Shown here piece by piece: positions 10,062 through 17,616 of a DNA stretch of 64,000 nucleotides. Under the pieces are notes generated by a model that ran no database searches, was not told where the DNA came from, and saw only the letters and a list, made by a program, of their open reading frames with translations. A program made the translations under genes and the position numbers. The stretch is taken from assembly GCF_001426375.1 (NCBI RefSeq), contig NZ_LMEO01000034.1, forward strand, positions 80,139 to 144,138, given 5' to 3'. The DNA comes from Paenibacillus sp. Root444D2. Lineage in GTDB: Bacteria; Bacillota; Bacilli; Paenibacillales; NBRC-103111. Numbering within the stretch: position 1 is the first letter of the stretch; every line of letters starts with the position of its first letter.

Positions 10062-10180
10062 GAGACGGATTCGCGGTCCGTCTCCTGCACAACACTTGGG
10101 TGGAGACACTCCGAGTGAGATACCGGAAATGAATAACCCCTACCCTACGGCGCTAACCTGAGTGGGGTTATTTTATTTTC
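10062..10180 (+). ncRNA. Structured intergenic RNA candidate ending in a terminator
   Basis: Three hairpins in a row: a perfect 8-bp stem GAGACGGA / TCCGTCTC (10062-10084), a 7-bp stem CACTTGG / CCGAGTG (10093-10117), and a terminator-like stem AATAACCCC / GGGGTTATT followed by TTATTTT (10132-10180). I do not recognise a known riboswitch class. It could be the 3' end of the upstream transcript, a small RNA, or a leader that ends early. The rest of 9988-10389 shows nothing else. Confidence 0.4.
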
Positions 10181-10389
10181 ATATACGTCAACAGCGCGAG
10201 ATGCGTTGGCGATCCCTTTAGAGAGCAAAGGTATGATTTCGATTAGAGATAGCTGTTAACTGCATGAGAAAGAAGTCTTGTATGATCTATTTAATAAGGT
10301 GAAATCCACAAATAAATTATTACCCAGCACTTATATCTGTCTCCCGTAATAGGATGTATGAAATCACATCATTAGGAGGCATGCAACAG

Positions 10390-10746
10390 ATGCAGAAGAA
10401 AAAGCTAACAATAAAGAGAAAAACAAACTTAGTAGTACAGAGGCACGTTCATGAATTTGAAGGTAGTACAAAACTAGCTGAAGAAGGTTCTGATCGACAT
10501 AACCATCGATTTGCTGGTGTTACAGGGCAAGCGATTCGAGTAGGAACAAGTCATGTCCATGAAATTGATCTCACGAAAACTGATTTCTTAAATCATTTTC
10601 ATAATCTGAAAAGGATTAGAACTGGACCGGCTATTTCAGTCGGAAATGGCAAACATGTACATTTTGTTACAGGCCAAACTACATTAAATGATGGTCATGT
10701 TCACCAATTTAATTTTGCTACATTGATTCAAGCGCCTCTTGTTTAA
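10390..10746 (+). CDS. YmaF-like histidine-rich small protein
   Basis: 118 residues from the ATG at 10390. The sequence is built of repeated His-x-His units (RHVHEFEG, DRHNHRF, SHVHEID, KHVHFVTG, GHVHQFN), resembling the YmaF family, whose function is unknown; the pattern would suit metal binding, which is inference. The frame also opens at 10354 and 10381, but AGGAGG at 10374-10379 fits only 10390. No signal peptide. Monocistronic, with a terminator at 10774. Confidence 0.8.
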   Translation: MQKKKLTIKRKTNLVVQRHVHEFEGSTKLAEEGSDRHNHRFAGVTGQAIRVGTSHVHEIDLTKTDFLNHFHNLKRIRTGPAISVGNGKHVHFVTGQTTLNDGHVHQFNFATLIQAPLV

Positions 10747-10773
10747 TGAACAATTGTAAGTATCTAACTGGTT

Positions 10774-10806
10774 AGAGGCAGGTTGCTATTGCAACTTGCC
10801 TCTTTG
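10774..10806 (+). terminator. Terminator after the YmaF-like gene
   Basis: A 13-bp near-perfect stem AGAGGCAGGTTGC / GCAACTTGCCTCT with a 4-base loop, followed by TTTG. Confidence 0.8.
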
Positions 10807-10962
10807 TATACAAAACCATTGTGGGCATGGCTGTTCTGTTTTGTGACTACTGTGTTTTTGATCATCTTTTTTAAAATTCCGATTTCTACTATGAAGTAAA
10901 ACGTAGCTAGCCTCTCCTGAAATGAAAGATTGCAAATTATATTCTGATAAGTTACTATTAGA

Positions 10963-10984
10963 TTAGTAATTGATCAATAACTAA
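10963..10984. promoter_or_regulatory. Palindrome upstream of the TetR gene, candidate operator
   Basis: TTAGTAATTGA / TCAATAACTAA is a 22-bp palindrome with one mismatch, 27 bp before the start codon. TetR regulators commonly bind such sites to repress themselves. A related ATCAAT core sits just after the gene near 11570. Confidence 0.5.
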
Positions 10985-11010
10985 TGTATGTAACTTTAAA
11001 GGTGGAATGA

Positions 11011-11541
11011 ATGATGACAAAGAATTCTTCAACTTCAGTGAATCGACGAGCAGATATTGTATCCGCTGCCATCGAAGTTTTTGCTGAAATTGGTTATTAC
11101 CGTGCTACGACAGCAAAAGTTGCGGAACGCGCACAAATTTCTCAGCCTTATGTTTTCCGGTTTTTTTCAACAAAAGAAGCACTGCTGCAAGAAGCGCTCG
11201 AGGTGTCATGGACACGAATTCTTGAGGCTTTCCGCGCGGTTATTGAGACCGTTGCTCCTGATCAGCTTGAGAAAGAACTGGTCGATGCTTATATTCATAT
11301 TATGAAATCTTACCAAAATGAAACACTGCTGCAAATGCAAGCTCAAACGATTAAAGAGGACATGATCGCAGAGGTCATGCAAAAGGGATATCGGGATGTT
11401 CAGCAAGTGGTGCTAGAAGCTTTTAAGCGGGCAGGTTTCGAAAAACCTCATGAGAGAACCATGATTTTTCTTGCTAGAGGGATGTTGTGCAATATTTCAA
11501 TGGCGCTGTCTTTACCGGAATTAATGCTTATGGATGAATAA
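11011..11541 (+). CDS. TetR/AcrR family transcriptional regulator
   Basis: 176 residues. The N-terminal helix-turn-helix is clear: ADIVSAAIEVFAEIGYYRATTAKVAERAQISQ, split by the usual turn, then PYVFRFFSTKEALL. The rest is the all-helical ligand and dimer domain. The start could be 11011 or the next codon; AAAGGTGG lies just upstream. No transporter or enzyme gene is adjacent in divergent or operon orientation, so besides likely self-repression its targets are unknown. A terminator shared with the convergent gene follows. Confidence 0.92.
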   Translation: MMTKNSSTSVNRRADIVSAAIEVFAEIGYYRATTAKVAERAQISQPYVFRFFSTKEALLQEALEVSWTRILEAFRAVIETVAPDQLEKELVDAYIHIMKSYQNETLLQMQAQTIKEDMIAEVMQKGYRDVQQVVLEAFKRAGFEKPHERTMIFLARGMLCNISMALSLPELMLMDE

Positions 11542-11594
11542 GCTGATTCTGGTTTATTTTAAAGTAAGTGATCAATCGATTTCCGGTGACAAAA

Positions 11595-11634
11595 AAAATG
11601 AAGTGCAAACTGGCAACAGTAGGCACTTCATTTT
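11595..11634. terminator. Bidirectional terminator between convergent genes
   Basis: A 12-bp perfect stem AAAATGAAGTGC / GCACTTCATTTT with A- and T-rich flanks serves both the TetR gene and the convergent secreted-protein gene. Confidence 0.8.
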
Positions 11635-11643
11635 ACGTTTCTA

Positions 11644-13542
11644 TTACAATAGGCCAGGAACTGTAAGAGTCGCCGAACGATAGCCTACATCAGATTCTCC
11701 GTGCATGACCTTGAAAATTACGTTTACACTCTGTGATGTTGCACCCAACGTAATGATCCCGGAGTTTGAAATTTTTAAAATATCATTGCTGCTCTCTATA
11801 GAAACTGTATAACCTGCTGGTATGACTGGCAGAGTCAACAGCGTCTGTCCTATAGACGGATTAGTAATGACCATTGTAGCTGCAATGTACTGCGCAGAAC
11901 GCTCAAGCATGAAGTCGCGGAAAGCAGGTGAGCTGTTATCCACCAAGGTCGGATAAACTTGAGTGCTGTAGTCACTGGATCTATAAGCGGACAGTGTATG
12001 CGAACCCGCGTTTAAATTTTTGAAATGGTAGAATCCATTTATATCGGCTGTTGTGGTTCCGGAAGTAGCTCCGCTTAATGTTACTGTAGCTCCGAATACC
12101 GGTGCATGATTCTCACCTTTTACAAATCCGAAAATGTCTCCGTAATTAACCTGCTTCACATTCGTCCATGTCAGTGTATGATTGTTCGGAACATCCGCTT
12201 GAATAAACACGTCAGCGTCGCTGATGATAGTCACCGGACGTGATGGAATTACAAGCGATTGAGATGATAAACCAATGATGGACTTATAGATATAGATTGT
12301 ACTGACTGTAGAATCTAGTAGTGCTGCATTAAGTCTTTCCACGTTTCCTGTCTCTGCCTGTCCAGAACCGCCAATAAAGGCAACTTGGTTATTAGGCTCA
12401 TCCATTTTATCTGAAATAAAGAATGAGTATGATGAATACGAACGTTTAACAGGTCCGAAGTAGCCGCCGAGGTTAACGTTAAATTGATTGACATTTGCGC
12501 CAACCGCATAAGCTAGTTCTGAATCGGAGGACACGGGGGCAGTGCTTAAAGTCAAGAATGAACGGTTCGTTACGTGCGCTGAGGCTGTATCCATTAAATT
12601 GTTGAGGGTGGCATCCAAATAACCCGGTTTACTCATCTTCCAAGTGAAATACATATCCTGTATGGCATTGGTAAATATGAACTTTCCATCCGTTCCAGAG
12701 ATGACAGTAGTTCTCAGACCGTTGCTCATCTCCATCGTAATCTCAGCCCCAGATAAAGGATTATAGCGAGAATCCGTTGCAATCCCTGAAACCGTTACAA
12801 ACTGTACACCCATTACATCCGTTACTTGATTTATTCCTTCCTTAACGTTGACGACAAAACCGCTCATCCCATAGGAGGAAGTCGTAAAAAAGCTGCGGGT
12901 TCCAACTGGAACATTCGGAAATACAAATTGTCCTTGATTATCCGTCACTGTTGGAGGCAACACCTCAGAGGCAGCGCCTCCCGTGTTGATTTTAACGGAG
13001 ACACCTGCTAATGGAACCATGTTAGCGGCGTATACGGTTCCTGTCACAGTGCCCGTAGGCAGGGTGACTTGAATCGGCTGTGATAAGTTTGTCACCTCTC
13101 CAGATAAAATAGTAAATGGTGTTGAATCTGACTCATATATTGCCGCGGTAACCGTGTTACCGGTGGATGCTTCTATATCGGAAATGGTGAAACGACCATG
13201 TTCATTAGTTAATGCTGATTTAGTAGACTCTTTTAAATTCACAGCAACGAGGTTCATCGGTTCGCCGATTTGGTCAACAACAAGTCCCGTAACCGTACCT
13301 GTGGATACATAATTCGGAATACTTACAGGAGATATTTGTCTAACCATCGCCTTGACATCCAAGTTATTGATCACACCGTCATCATTTATATCTGCAACTC
13401 CGTAAGTGTTGATGTACGTAACGATGTCATCTAGGTGAATTCCGTCGCCGTCAGAGTCAAAGGGTACTGCAGCTTGGACGGCCGAGCTCCATAATACGCC
13501 TAACAAAGTTAAGCTAATGAGACTTAATTTTAACTTTTTCAA
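11644..13542 (-). CDS. Secreted protein with dockerin-like EF-hands and CarboxypepD_reg/Cna-B-type repeats
   Basis: 632 residues. A signal peptide (about 1-24, ending VQAA) is followed by two calcium-loop motifs, DSDGDGIHLDD and DINDDGVINNLD, about 24 residues apart, similar to a dockerin. At least four carboxypeptidase-regulatory-like beta modules follow, each opening with a Gly-x-Val/Ala motif (TVTGLVVDQ, TVTGTVYAA, VSGIATDSR, IFGFVKGEN). The last 80 residues look like an atrophied bacterial Ig domain. No catalytic domain, LPXTG or SLH motif is seen, so how it is retained at the surface is unclear. The role is probably adhesive or structural (inference). Single gene, convergent with the TetR gene. 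Confidence 0.8.
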   Translation of the reverse strand: MKKLKLSLISLTLLGVLWSSAVQAAVPFDSDGDGIHLDDIVTYINTYGVADINDDGVINNLDVKAMVRQISPVSIPNYVSTGTVTGLVVDQIGEPMNLVAVNLKESTKSALTNEHGRFTISDIEASTGNTVTAAIYESDSTPFTILSGEVTNLSQPIQVTLPTGTVTGTVYAANMVPLAGVSVKINTGGAASEVLPPTVTDNQGQFVFPNVPVGTRSFFTTSSYGMSGFVVNVKEGINQVTDVMGVQFVTVSGIATDSRYNPLSGAEITMEMSNGLRTTVISGTDGKFIFTNAIQDMYFTWKMSKPGYLDATLNNLMDTASAHVTNRSFLTLSTAPVSSDSELAYAVGANVNQFNVNLGGYFGPVKRSYSSYSFFISDKMDEPNNQVAFIGGSGQAETGNVERLNAALLDSTVSTIYIYKSIIGLSSQSLVIPSRPVTIISDADVFIQADVPNNHTLTWTNVKQVNYGDIFGFVKGENHAPVFGATVTLSGATSGTTTADINGFYHFKNLNAGSHTLSAYRSSDYSTQVYPTLVDNSSPAFRDFMLERSAQYIAATMVITNPSIGQTLLTLPVIPAGYTVSIESSNDILKISNSGIITLGATSQSVNVIFKVMHGESDVGYRSATLTVPGLL

Positions 13543-13790
13543 TTCTCCACATCCTTGCCAAAAATAATTAGGTACGATTCCCCAAATTTTATTTCGCTAT
13601 AAATCGACAAATTCCTGTATTTTTTTGAATTTGATTTTTTGGGTATACTCGGGGAGGTTAATAATTTTAACAGCCAGAAAAATGGGGAAATGAAGTGGAG
13701 GCAAGTACTTTGAACAAATTGAAGGCTATATAGACGTTCCTGGAGTCCGAGGTTTTTGGCTAAAGCGGAGTGATTTGGCAGCTTGAGGTG

Positions 13791-13819
13791 ACAATTAGGC
13801 AGAAGTGCACATACACTGT
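13791..13819 (+). promoter_or_regulatory. Possible sigma-K/E-type sporulation promoter
   Basis: ACA at 13791 and CATACACTG at 13810 are 16 bp apart, resembling the AC / CATAnnnT pattern of mother-cell sigma factors, 28 bp before the GerPF-like gene. The rest of 13543-13846 shows nothing else I can name. Confidence 0.4.
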
Positions 13820-13846
13820 CTTAGGGTTGAGAGGGGTGTCTGATGA

Positions 13847-14074
13847 ATGCCTTCAATTGTTAATGGTGCTATCAAGATCAATAGTGTCACCTCTGGTTCA
13901 AATGTCCAGATCGGAGATACCTTCATTATTAACCTATCAAGCAATTCGAAAATCTTCGCAGGAGCTAACTCCTTTTCCCCAGGCGATAGCTTTGGAAGTG
14001 TCCAAAGTGTGCTAAACGGCAGCACCAATACCATAGATCCGGATATTGTCGATACGCCGAACACGAATATTTAA
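13847..14074 (+). CDS. GerPF-type spore germination protein
   Basis: 75 residues. MPSIVNGAIKINSV, VQIGDTFIINLSSNSK and FAGANSFSPGD match the short GerPA/GerPF family, spore-coat proteins needed for germinants to reach their receptors. It stands alone, without the other gerP genes, which is common for extra copies in Paenibacillus. GAGGGGTG precedes the start. A possible mother-cell promoter lies at 13791-13819. It marks the organism as a spore former. Confidence 0.85.
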   Translation: MPSIVNGAIKINSVTSGSNVQIGDTFIINLSSNSKIFAGANSFSPGDSFGSVQSVLNGSTNTIDPDIVDTPNTNI

Positions 14075-14203
14075 ATGAGATGAGATTACTTCCACATATT
14101 GGAGGGTCGTTCTGGCTAGGAAGACGGTCCTAAAGAGTTATATGGGTTCGAAGGTTATACGAGGATCAAACCATATGACTTACCATATAGGGGATAGTGC
14201 ATC

Positions 14204-14413
14204 TTGCTTAGACTAAAGTCGATTCGTTTAAAGAAGAGAAATGTAGTGTGGCTCATCCCGGTATTGATTCTTGGAACTGGTGCTTTTCCAGATATTCGGG
14301 ACAGCGGTTGGTGGAATGTGTTAGGCATTATTCTTTTTTTGACTATCATTTTTGTATGTGGCTGGGATTGGTTTCGAGTGGTTCAGGAACAACGCGAACG
14401 CGAACAAATGTGA
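14204..14413 (+). CDS. Small membrane protein of unknown function
   Basis: 69 residues from a TTG start, preceded by AGGGGAT. A very basic N-terminus (RLKSIRLKKRN) is followed by two hydrophobic stretches, VVWLIPVLILGTGAF and WWNVLGIILFLTIIFVCGW, and a charged tail rich in Glu, Gln and Arg. It was not recognised. It may be genuine because of its clear two-helix layout and a terminator just downstream, but the start is uncertain. Confidence 0.45.
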   Translation: MLRLKSIRLKKRNVVWLIPVLILGTGAFPDIRDSGWWNVLGIILFLTIIFVCGWDWFRVVQEQREREQM

Positions 14414-14444
14414 ACCATAGATCCAACGCTTTGACTGTATGAGA

Positions 14445-14471
14445 ACAAAAACCCCTATATGGGGTTTTTGT
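14445..14471 (+). terminator. Terminator after the small membrane protein gene
   Basis: ACAAAAACCCC / GGGGTTTTTGT is a perfect 11-bp stem. A second hairpin, TACCCTGACA / TGTCAGGGTA, follows at 14478-14503. Confidence 0.8.
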
Positions 14472-14568
14472 TAGTTATACCCTGACATAAGGCTGTCAGG
14501 GTATTTGCTGTATGATAAAGGTAACACTTGAAAAGACGCAAGAAAAGTGAAAAGAGGAGATGGTATCT

Positions 14569-15069
14569 ATGACTCATCCTGCACTAGAAATGTACAATTA
14601 CCACGTCTGGGCGAACCAAACCATGTTGAATCGATTAAAAGAACTTCCAGAGGACGTTTACAATAAGGAGATTAAAAGCGTTTTTTCTACGATATCGAAG
14701 GCGATCGCTCATATTTACTTGATGGATGCGTGCTGGTTAGACATTATCTCCGGTAAAAGCATGAGGGAAGCCATGGCCGATTCAGCCCAATTGACTGCTG
14801 ACGTAGAGTCCAAGGGGATCGAGGAGATGGAGAAGCTGTACGTCCAGATATCAGAGCGGTTTAAAACTTTTTTGAACCAACAGGAAGATATGGAAAAAAG
14901 GATTATGCTTGATAATCCTTATACGCGACAGCGTGATACCAGCTTATCTGAAATGGTTTTGCAGGTCGTTAATCACGCAACTTATCACCGCGGTAATATT
15001 ACGGCTATGCTGCGTCAAATGGGGCATGCATCTGTGATGACCGAGTATGCGCTTTATTGGTACTCCTAA
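14569..15069 (+). CDS. DinB family protein
   Basis: 166 residues from the ATG at 14569 (MTHPALEMYNYHVWAN); an in-frame ATG at 14560 touches the AGAGGAG site and is too close to use. Four-helix-bundle DinB/YfiT-type protein with the expected metal-site histidines in AIAHIYLMD and NHATYHRG. Such proteins are probable metal-dependent hydrolases or thiol (bacillithiol) transferases; the substrate is unknown. The hairpin at 15075-15112 ends this gene and the convergent VOC gene. Confidence 0.88.
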   Translation: MTHPALEMYNYHVWANQTMLNRLKELPEDVYNKEIKSVFSTISKAIAHIYLMDACWLDIISGKSMREAMADSAQLTADVESKGIEEMEKLYVQISERFKTFLNQQEDMEKRIMLDNPYTRQRDTSLSEMVLQVVNHATYHRGNITAMLRQMGHASVMTEYALYWYS

Positions 15070-15074
15070 ACATA

Positions 15075-15112
15075 AAACGGCTCTGTCGCAATGGATGCGA
15101 ACAGGGCCGTTT
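15075..15112. terminator. Terminator between DinB and the convergent VOC pseudogene
   Basis: AAACGGCTCTGT / ACAGGGCCGTTT, a 12-bp stem with one G-U pair; AT-rich sequence flanks both sides. Confidence 0.7.
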
Positions 15113-15124
15113 GTGGCTTATACC

Positions 15125-15555
15125 TTAATTCATGGATGCGCCTTCAGTGAATATTTGGAAGGTAACACCGAACTTGTCTTTTACCTGTCCATATGCGGGG
15201 CTAAAATGAGTCTCTTGGAGCTCCATAATGACTTGGCCGCCTTCCTTCAGGCATTATAGAACTGTTGTGATTTTTCCTTATCATCCGATGTAATACAGAC
15301 AGTCACGTTATCGCCCTTTTGAACAGTCTGACCTGGAAATGTATCGGAAAACATCAAACTAGACTCGCCAACTTGCAACATGGCATGTCCAATACGCCCC
15401 TTAGCATCCTCTGGTAAAGGAAAATCTGGGTTAGCCGGCATCTCGCCGAAAGATTGCGTGAAAAGAACTTGGGCATCCAATGCCTTTTCATAGAATTGAA
15501 TAGCTTCCCCTGCATTGCCGTCCATCACTAAATAAGCTGTTAATTTTACTGTCAT
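15125..15555 (-). pseudogene. PhnB-like VOC/glyoxalase-fold protein, frameshifted
   Basis: The first frame gives 102 residues (MTVKLTAYLVMDGNAGEAIQ...) and stops right after QQFYNA at 15247. If one missing base is restored there, the frame continues LKEGGQVIMELQET, then FSPAYGQVKDKFGV, FQIFTEGASMN and a stop at 15125, the conserved second half of PhnB-like proteins (about 143 residues). The strong ribosome site CAAGGAGG precedes the start. The deletion lies near 15246. It may be a real inactivation or a sequence error. A LexA-like box lies 73 bp upstream. Confidence 0.85.
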
Positions 15556-15627
15556 TATAAATGCCTCCTTGGTTTTACACTAAAATTGTTTACCTCTTAT
15601 TATTACCATAAACACATCAAAAAATAA

Positions 15628-15641
15628 AGAACATTTGTTCG
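15628..15641 (-). promoter_or_regulatory. LexA-like (SOS) operator
   Basis: CGAACAAATGTTCT on the minus strand matches the Bacillus LexA/DinR box CGAACnnnnGTTCG at all core positions, with one change at the last base. It lies between the VOC gene and the divergent histidine kinase gene, nearer to the VOC gene. Confidence 0.55.
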
Positions 15642-15732
15642 TATTTATGAAATCTTAATCATTTCTTCCGCATATTGAAAAAGTTGCCCTCCTTCATTAT
15701 TTTCCCTCATGTCGAAAATAAGCGTCCTATAC

Positions 15733-15738
15733 TATAAT
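15733..15738 (+). promoter_or_regulatory. -10 element ahead of the sensor kinase gene
   Basis: A perfect TATAAT (overlapping TATACT) with no good -35 lies 52 bp before the chosen start at 15790. It lies inside the longer open frame that starts at 15709, which argues against that earlier start. Confidence 0.4.
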
Positions 15739-15789
15739 AAAATAGATGAAGTCCGTATTCTTACAACACGAAAGGTGATGGAGACACCA

Positions 15790-17616
15790 ATGAACAAGTC
15801 TCGCATGTGGTCGCCCATTCAAAAAATATTCCATTCGTTCTCTTTAAAGCAAAGAATATGGCTTACCTTTGTTGTTCTAATCACCTTAGGACTTATGGCA
15901 ACGGGCAGTATTGCATATTTGATAGCTTCCAAGGAAATTCAGCGTAATGCTCTGCAGTCTAGTCAAGATACCGTTAATCAATCGGCGCAAATCGTGAATG
16001 AACGGTTGAAGAACATTGGTATTGCCGTAAGAGCATTGATGTTCAGTGATGCCTTTAAGCAATTAATGAAGGATGTACAAGCTAATGATAGATCTAGCTA
16101 CTACAAGTCATTGACCTCATTGCAGTATGTCTTTTCCCAGGTAAAATTCAACGATTCGATGATTGATAGCATTCTGATCGCCACACCGTTCGGGGATTTT
16201 TATCCGACCTCCAGTGTGCGTAACACGGCGAATTCATTTTATAAATCGGAGATGTATGAGCATTTCAAGCAATTGAATCGTGGTTTCTGGAGTAAAGGGC
16301 ATGTCGATCCATTTTTTACAGGTAAGCAAAGGGTGATATCACTAGTTACAGAAGGCGTTGGCGAAGACTCTTTTATGGTTTATGAACCGACCAATGTATA
16401 TGTCGTAGTCAATGTGAAAGAAGATGACCTGCGTGATCTCTTTATGGAGAATTTGACCAAAACCAACAAGCAATATTATTTCATTGATGCCAAAGGTGAA
16501 GATGTGAATTACTCGGATAGGACGAGTAAAGACCATTTCATTCAAAAGCCCGCATTTTTTGAGCAATTGAGTGATCAAATGAAAGGTTCTTTTTTCTACA
16601 CGAATGATAAAAAGGACTATTTAGTTAATTATTCGCGTTTGGATGTAAAGGACGATTGGATGATTGTCAGTGTTCAGGCGAAGGATGAGTTGTTGGCCAA
16701 ATTAAATGGGATAAAAAGAGCAACGACTTATGTGATTATCGGGTTTATTATTTTATCGCTATTTATAACGAATAATTTAACCTATCTGCTTTTAAAACCG
16801 TTGTACAGACTGCAAAGGCTGATGAAGCGAGTGGAAGAGAATGATCTTTCTGTTCGTTTTGAAAGCGTTTATAAGGATGAAGTATCCCAGGTAGGATTCC
16901 GTTTTAACCGGATGCTGGACGAAATTAAGCAGCTGATTGAAGATGTGAAGAACCGTGAGCGTGATAAGCGGAAGGCTGAAATTAAGGCGCTATCGGCTCA
17001 GATGGACCCGCATTTTTTCTATAATACGCTGAATACCATTTACTGCAAATCGGTTTTGGGAGAAAACGACGACGTGAACGAAATGATCCTGGCGCTGTCG
17101 CAAATGTTCCAATTAAGCCTTAGCGGCGGGCGCGATCTAATAACACTGGGTGATGAATTGGAGCATGTTCGTCAATATTTGGCCATTCAGCAAAGGTCTT
17201 ATGAGAATTTGTTCGTATGCCAATTCGAGGTGGAGCCGGAGCTGCTCACATGCTTGGTACCTAAGATTATGATTCAACCACTTGTTGAAAACTGTATTTT
17301 ACACGGATTTAAAGATATGACCTCAGGGGGGGAGATTCAGATTAGAGTTCGTACCGAAGGGGACTGGCTGTATATAACGGTGGAAGACAATGGGCACGGT
17401 CTTGTACCTGAAAAGCTCCTTCAGGGAATTGTTCATCCGACAACGTCCAAGCATGGGTACGCACTGCGCAATATTTATACCCGCTTACAGCTGTATTTTG
17501 GCGATCAGCAGCGAATGGAGATCACCAATAACGACTTAGGGGGAGCACGAATCGAACTATGGATCCCAAGCTATGAAGGAGAGGAGGATTTCCATGAACA
17601 TGAACCGACTGGTTAA
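15790..17616 (+). CDS. YesM-type sensor histidine kinase
   Basis: 608 residues from the ATG at 15790 after GGTGATGGAG. Membrane helix near 22-45 (IWLTFVVLITLGLMATGSI), an extracytoplasmic sensor of about 260 residues, a second helix near 315-335 (VIIGFIILSLFI), HAMP, then a His_kinase domain with the phospho-accepting histidine H408 in DPHFFYNTLN and the ATP-site motifs IQPLVENCILHG and VEDNGHGL. The family senses extracellular sugars, often through the binding protein, and phosphorylates a YesN regulator. The regulator gene overlaps its 3' end. It probably controls the importer starting at 19654. The open frame reaches 15709, but that start lies upstream of the -10. Confidence 0.93.
   Translation: MNKSRMWSPIQKIFHSFSLKQRIWLTFVVLITLGLMATGSIAYLIASKEIQRNALQSSQDTVNQSAQIVNERLKNIGIAVRALMFSDAFKQLMKDVQANDRSSYYKSLTSLQYVFSQVKFNDSMIDSILIATPFGDFYPTSSVRNTANSFYKSEMYEHFKQLNRGFWSKGHVDPFFTGKQRVISLVTEGVGEDSFMVYEPTNVYVVVNVKEDDLRDLFMENLTKTNKQYYFIDAKGEDVNYSDRTSKDHFIQKPAFFEQLSDQMKGSFFYTNDKKDYLVNYSRLDVKDDWMIVSVQAKDELLAKLNGIKRATTYVIIGFIILSLFITNNLTYLLLKPLYRLQRLMKRVEENDLSVRFESVYKDEVSQVGFRFNRMLDEIKQLIEDVKNRERDKRKAEIKALSAQMDPHFFYNTLNTIYCKSVLGENDDVNEMILALSQMFQLSLSGGRDLITLGDELEHVRQYLAIQQRSYENLFVCQFEVEPELLTCLVPKIMIQPLVENCILHGFKDMTSGGEIQIRVRTEGDWLYITVEDNGHGLVPEKLLQGIVHPTTSKHGYALRNIYTRLQLYFGDQQRMEITNNDLGGARIELWIPSYEGEEDFHEHEPTG

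Noticed and set aside
15047..15259. 70-codon plus-strand frame between the DinB gene and the VOC gene
   Set aside because: It runs antisense to the second half of the frameshifted VOC gene, whose conserved residues explain the sequence.
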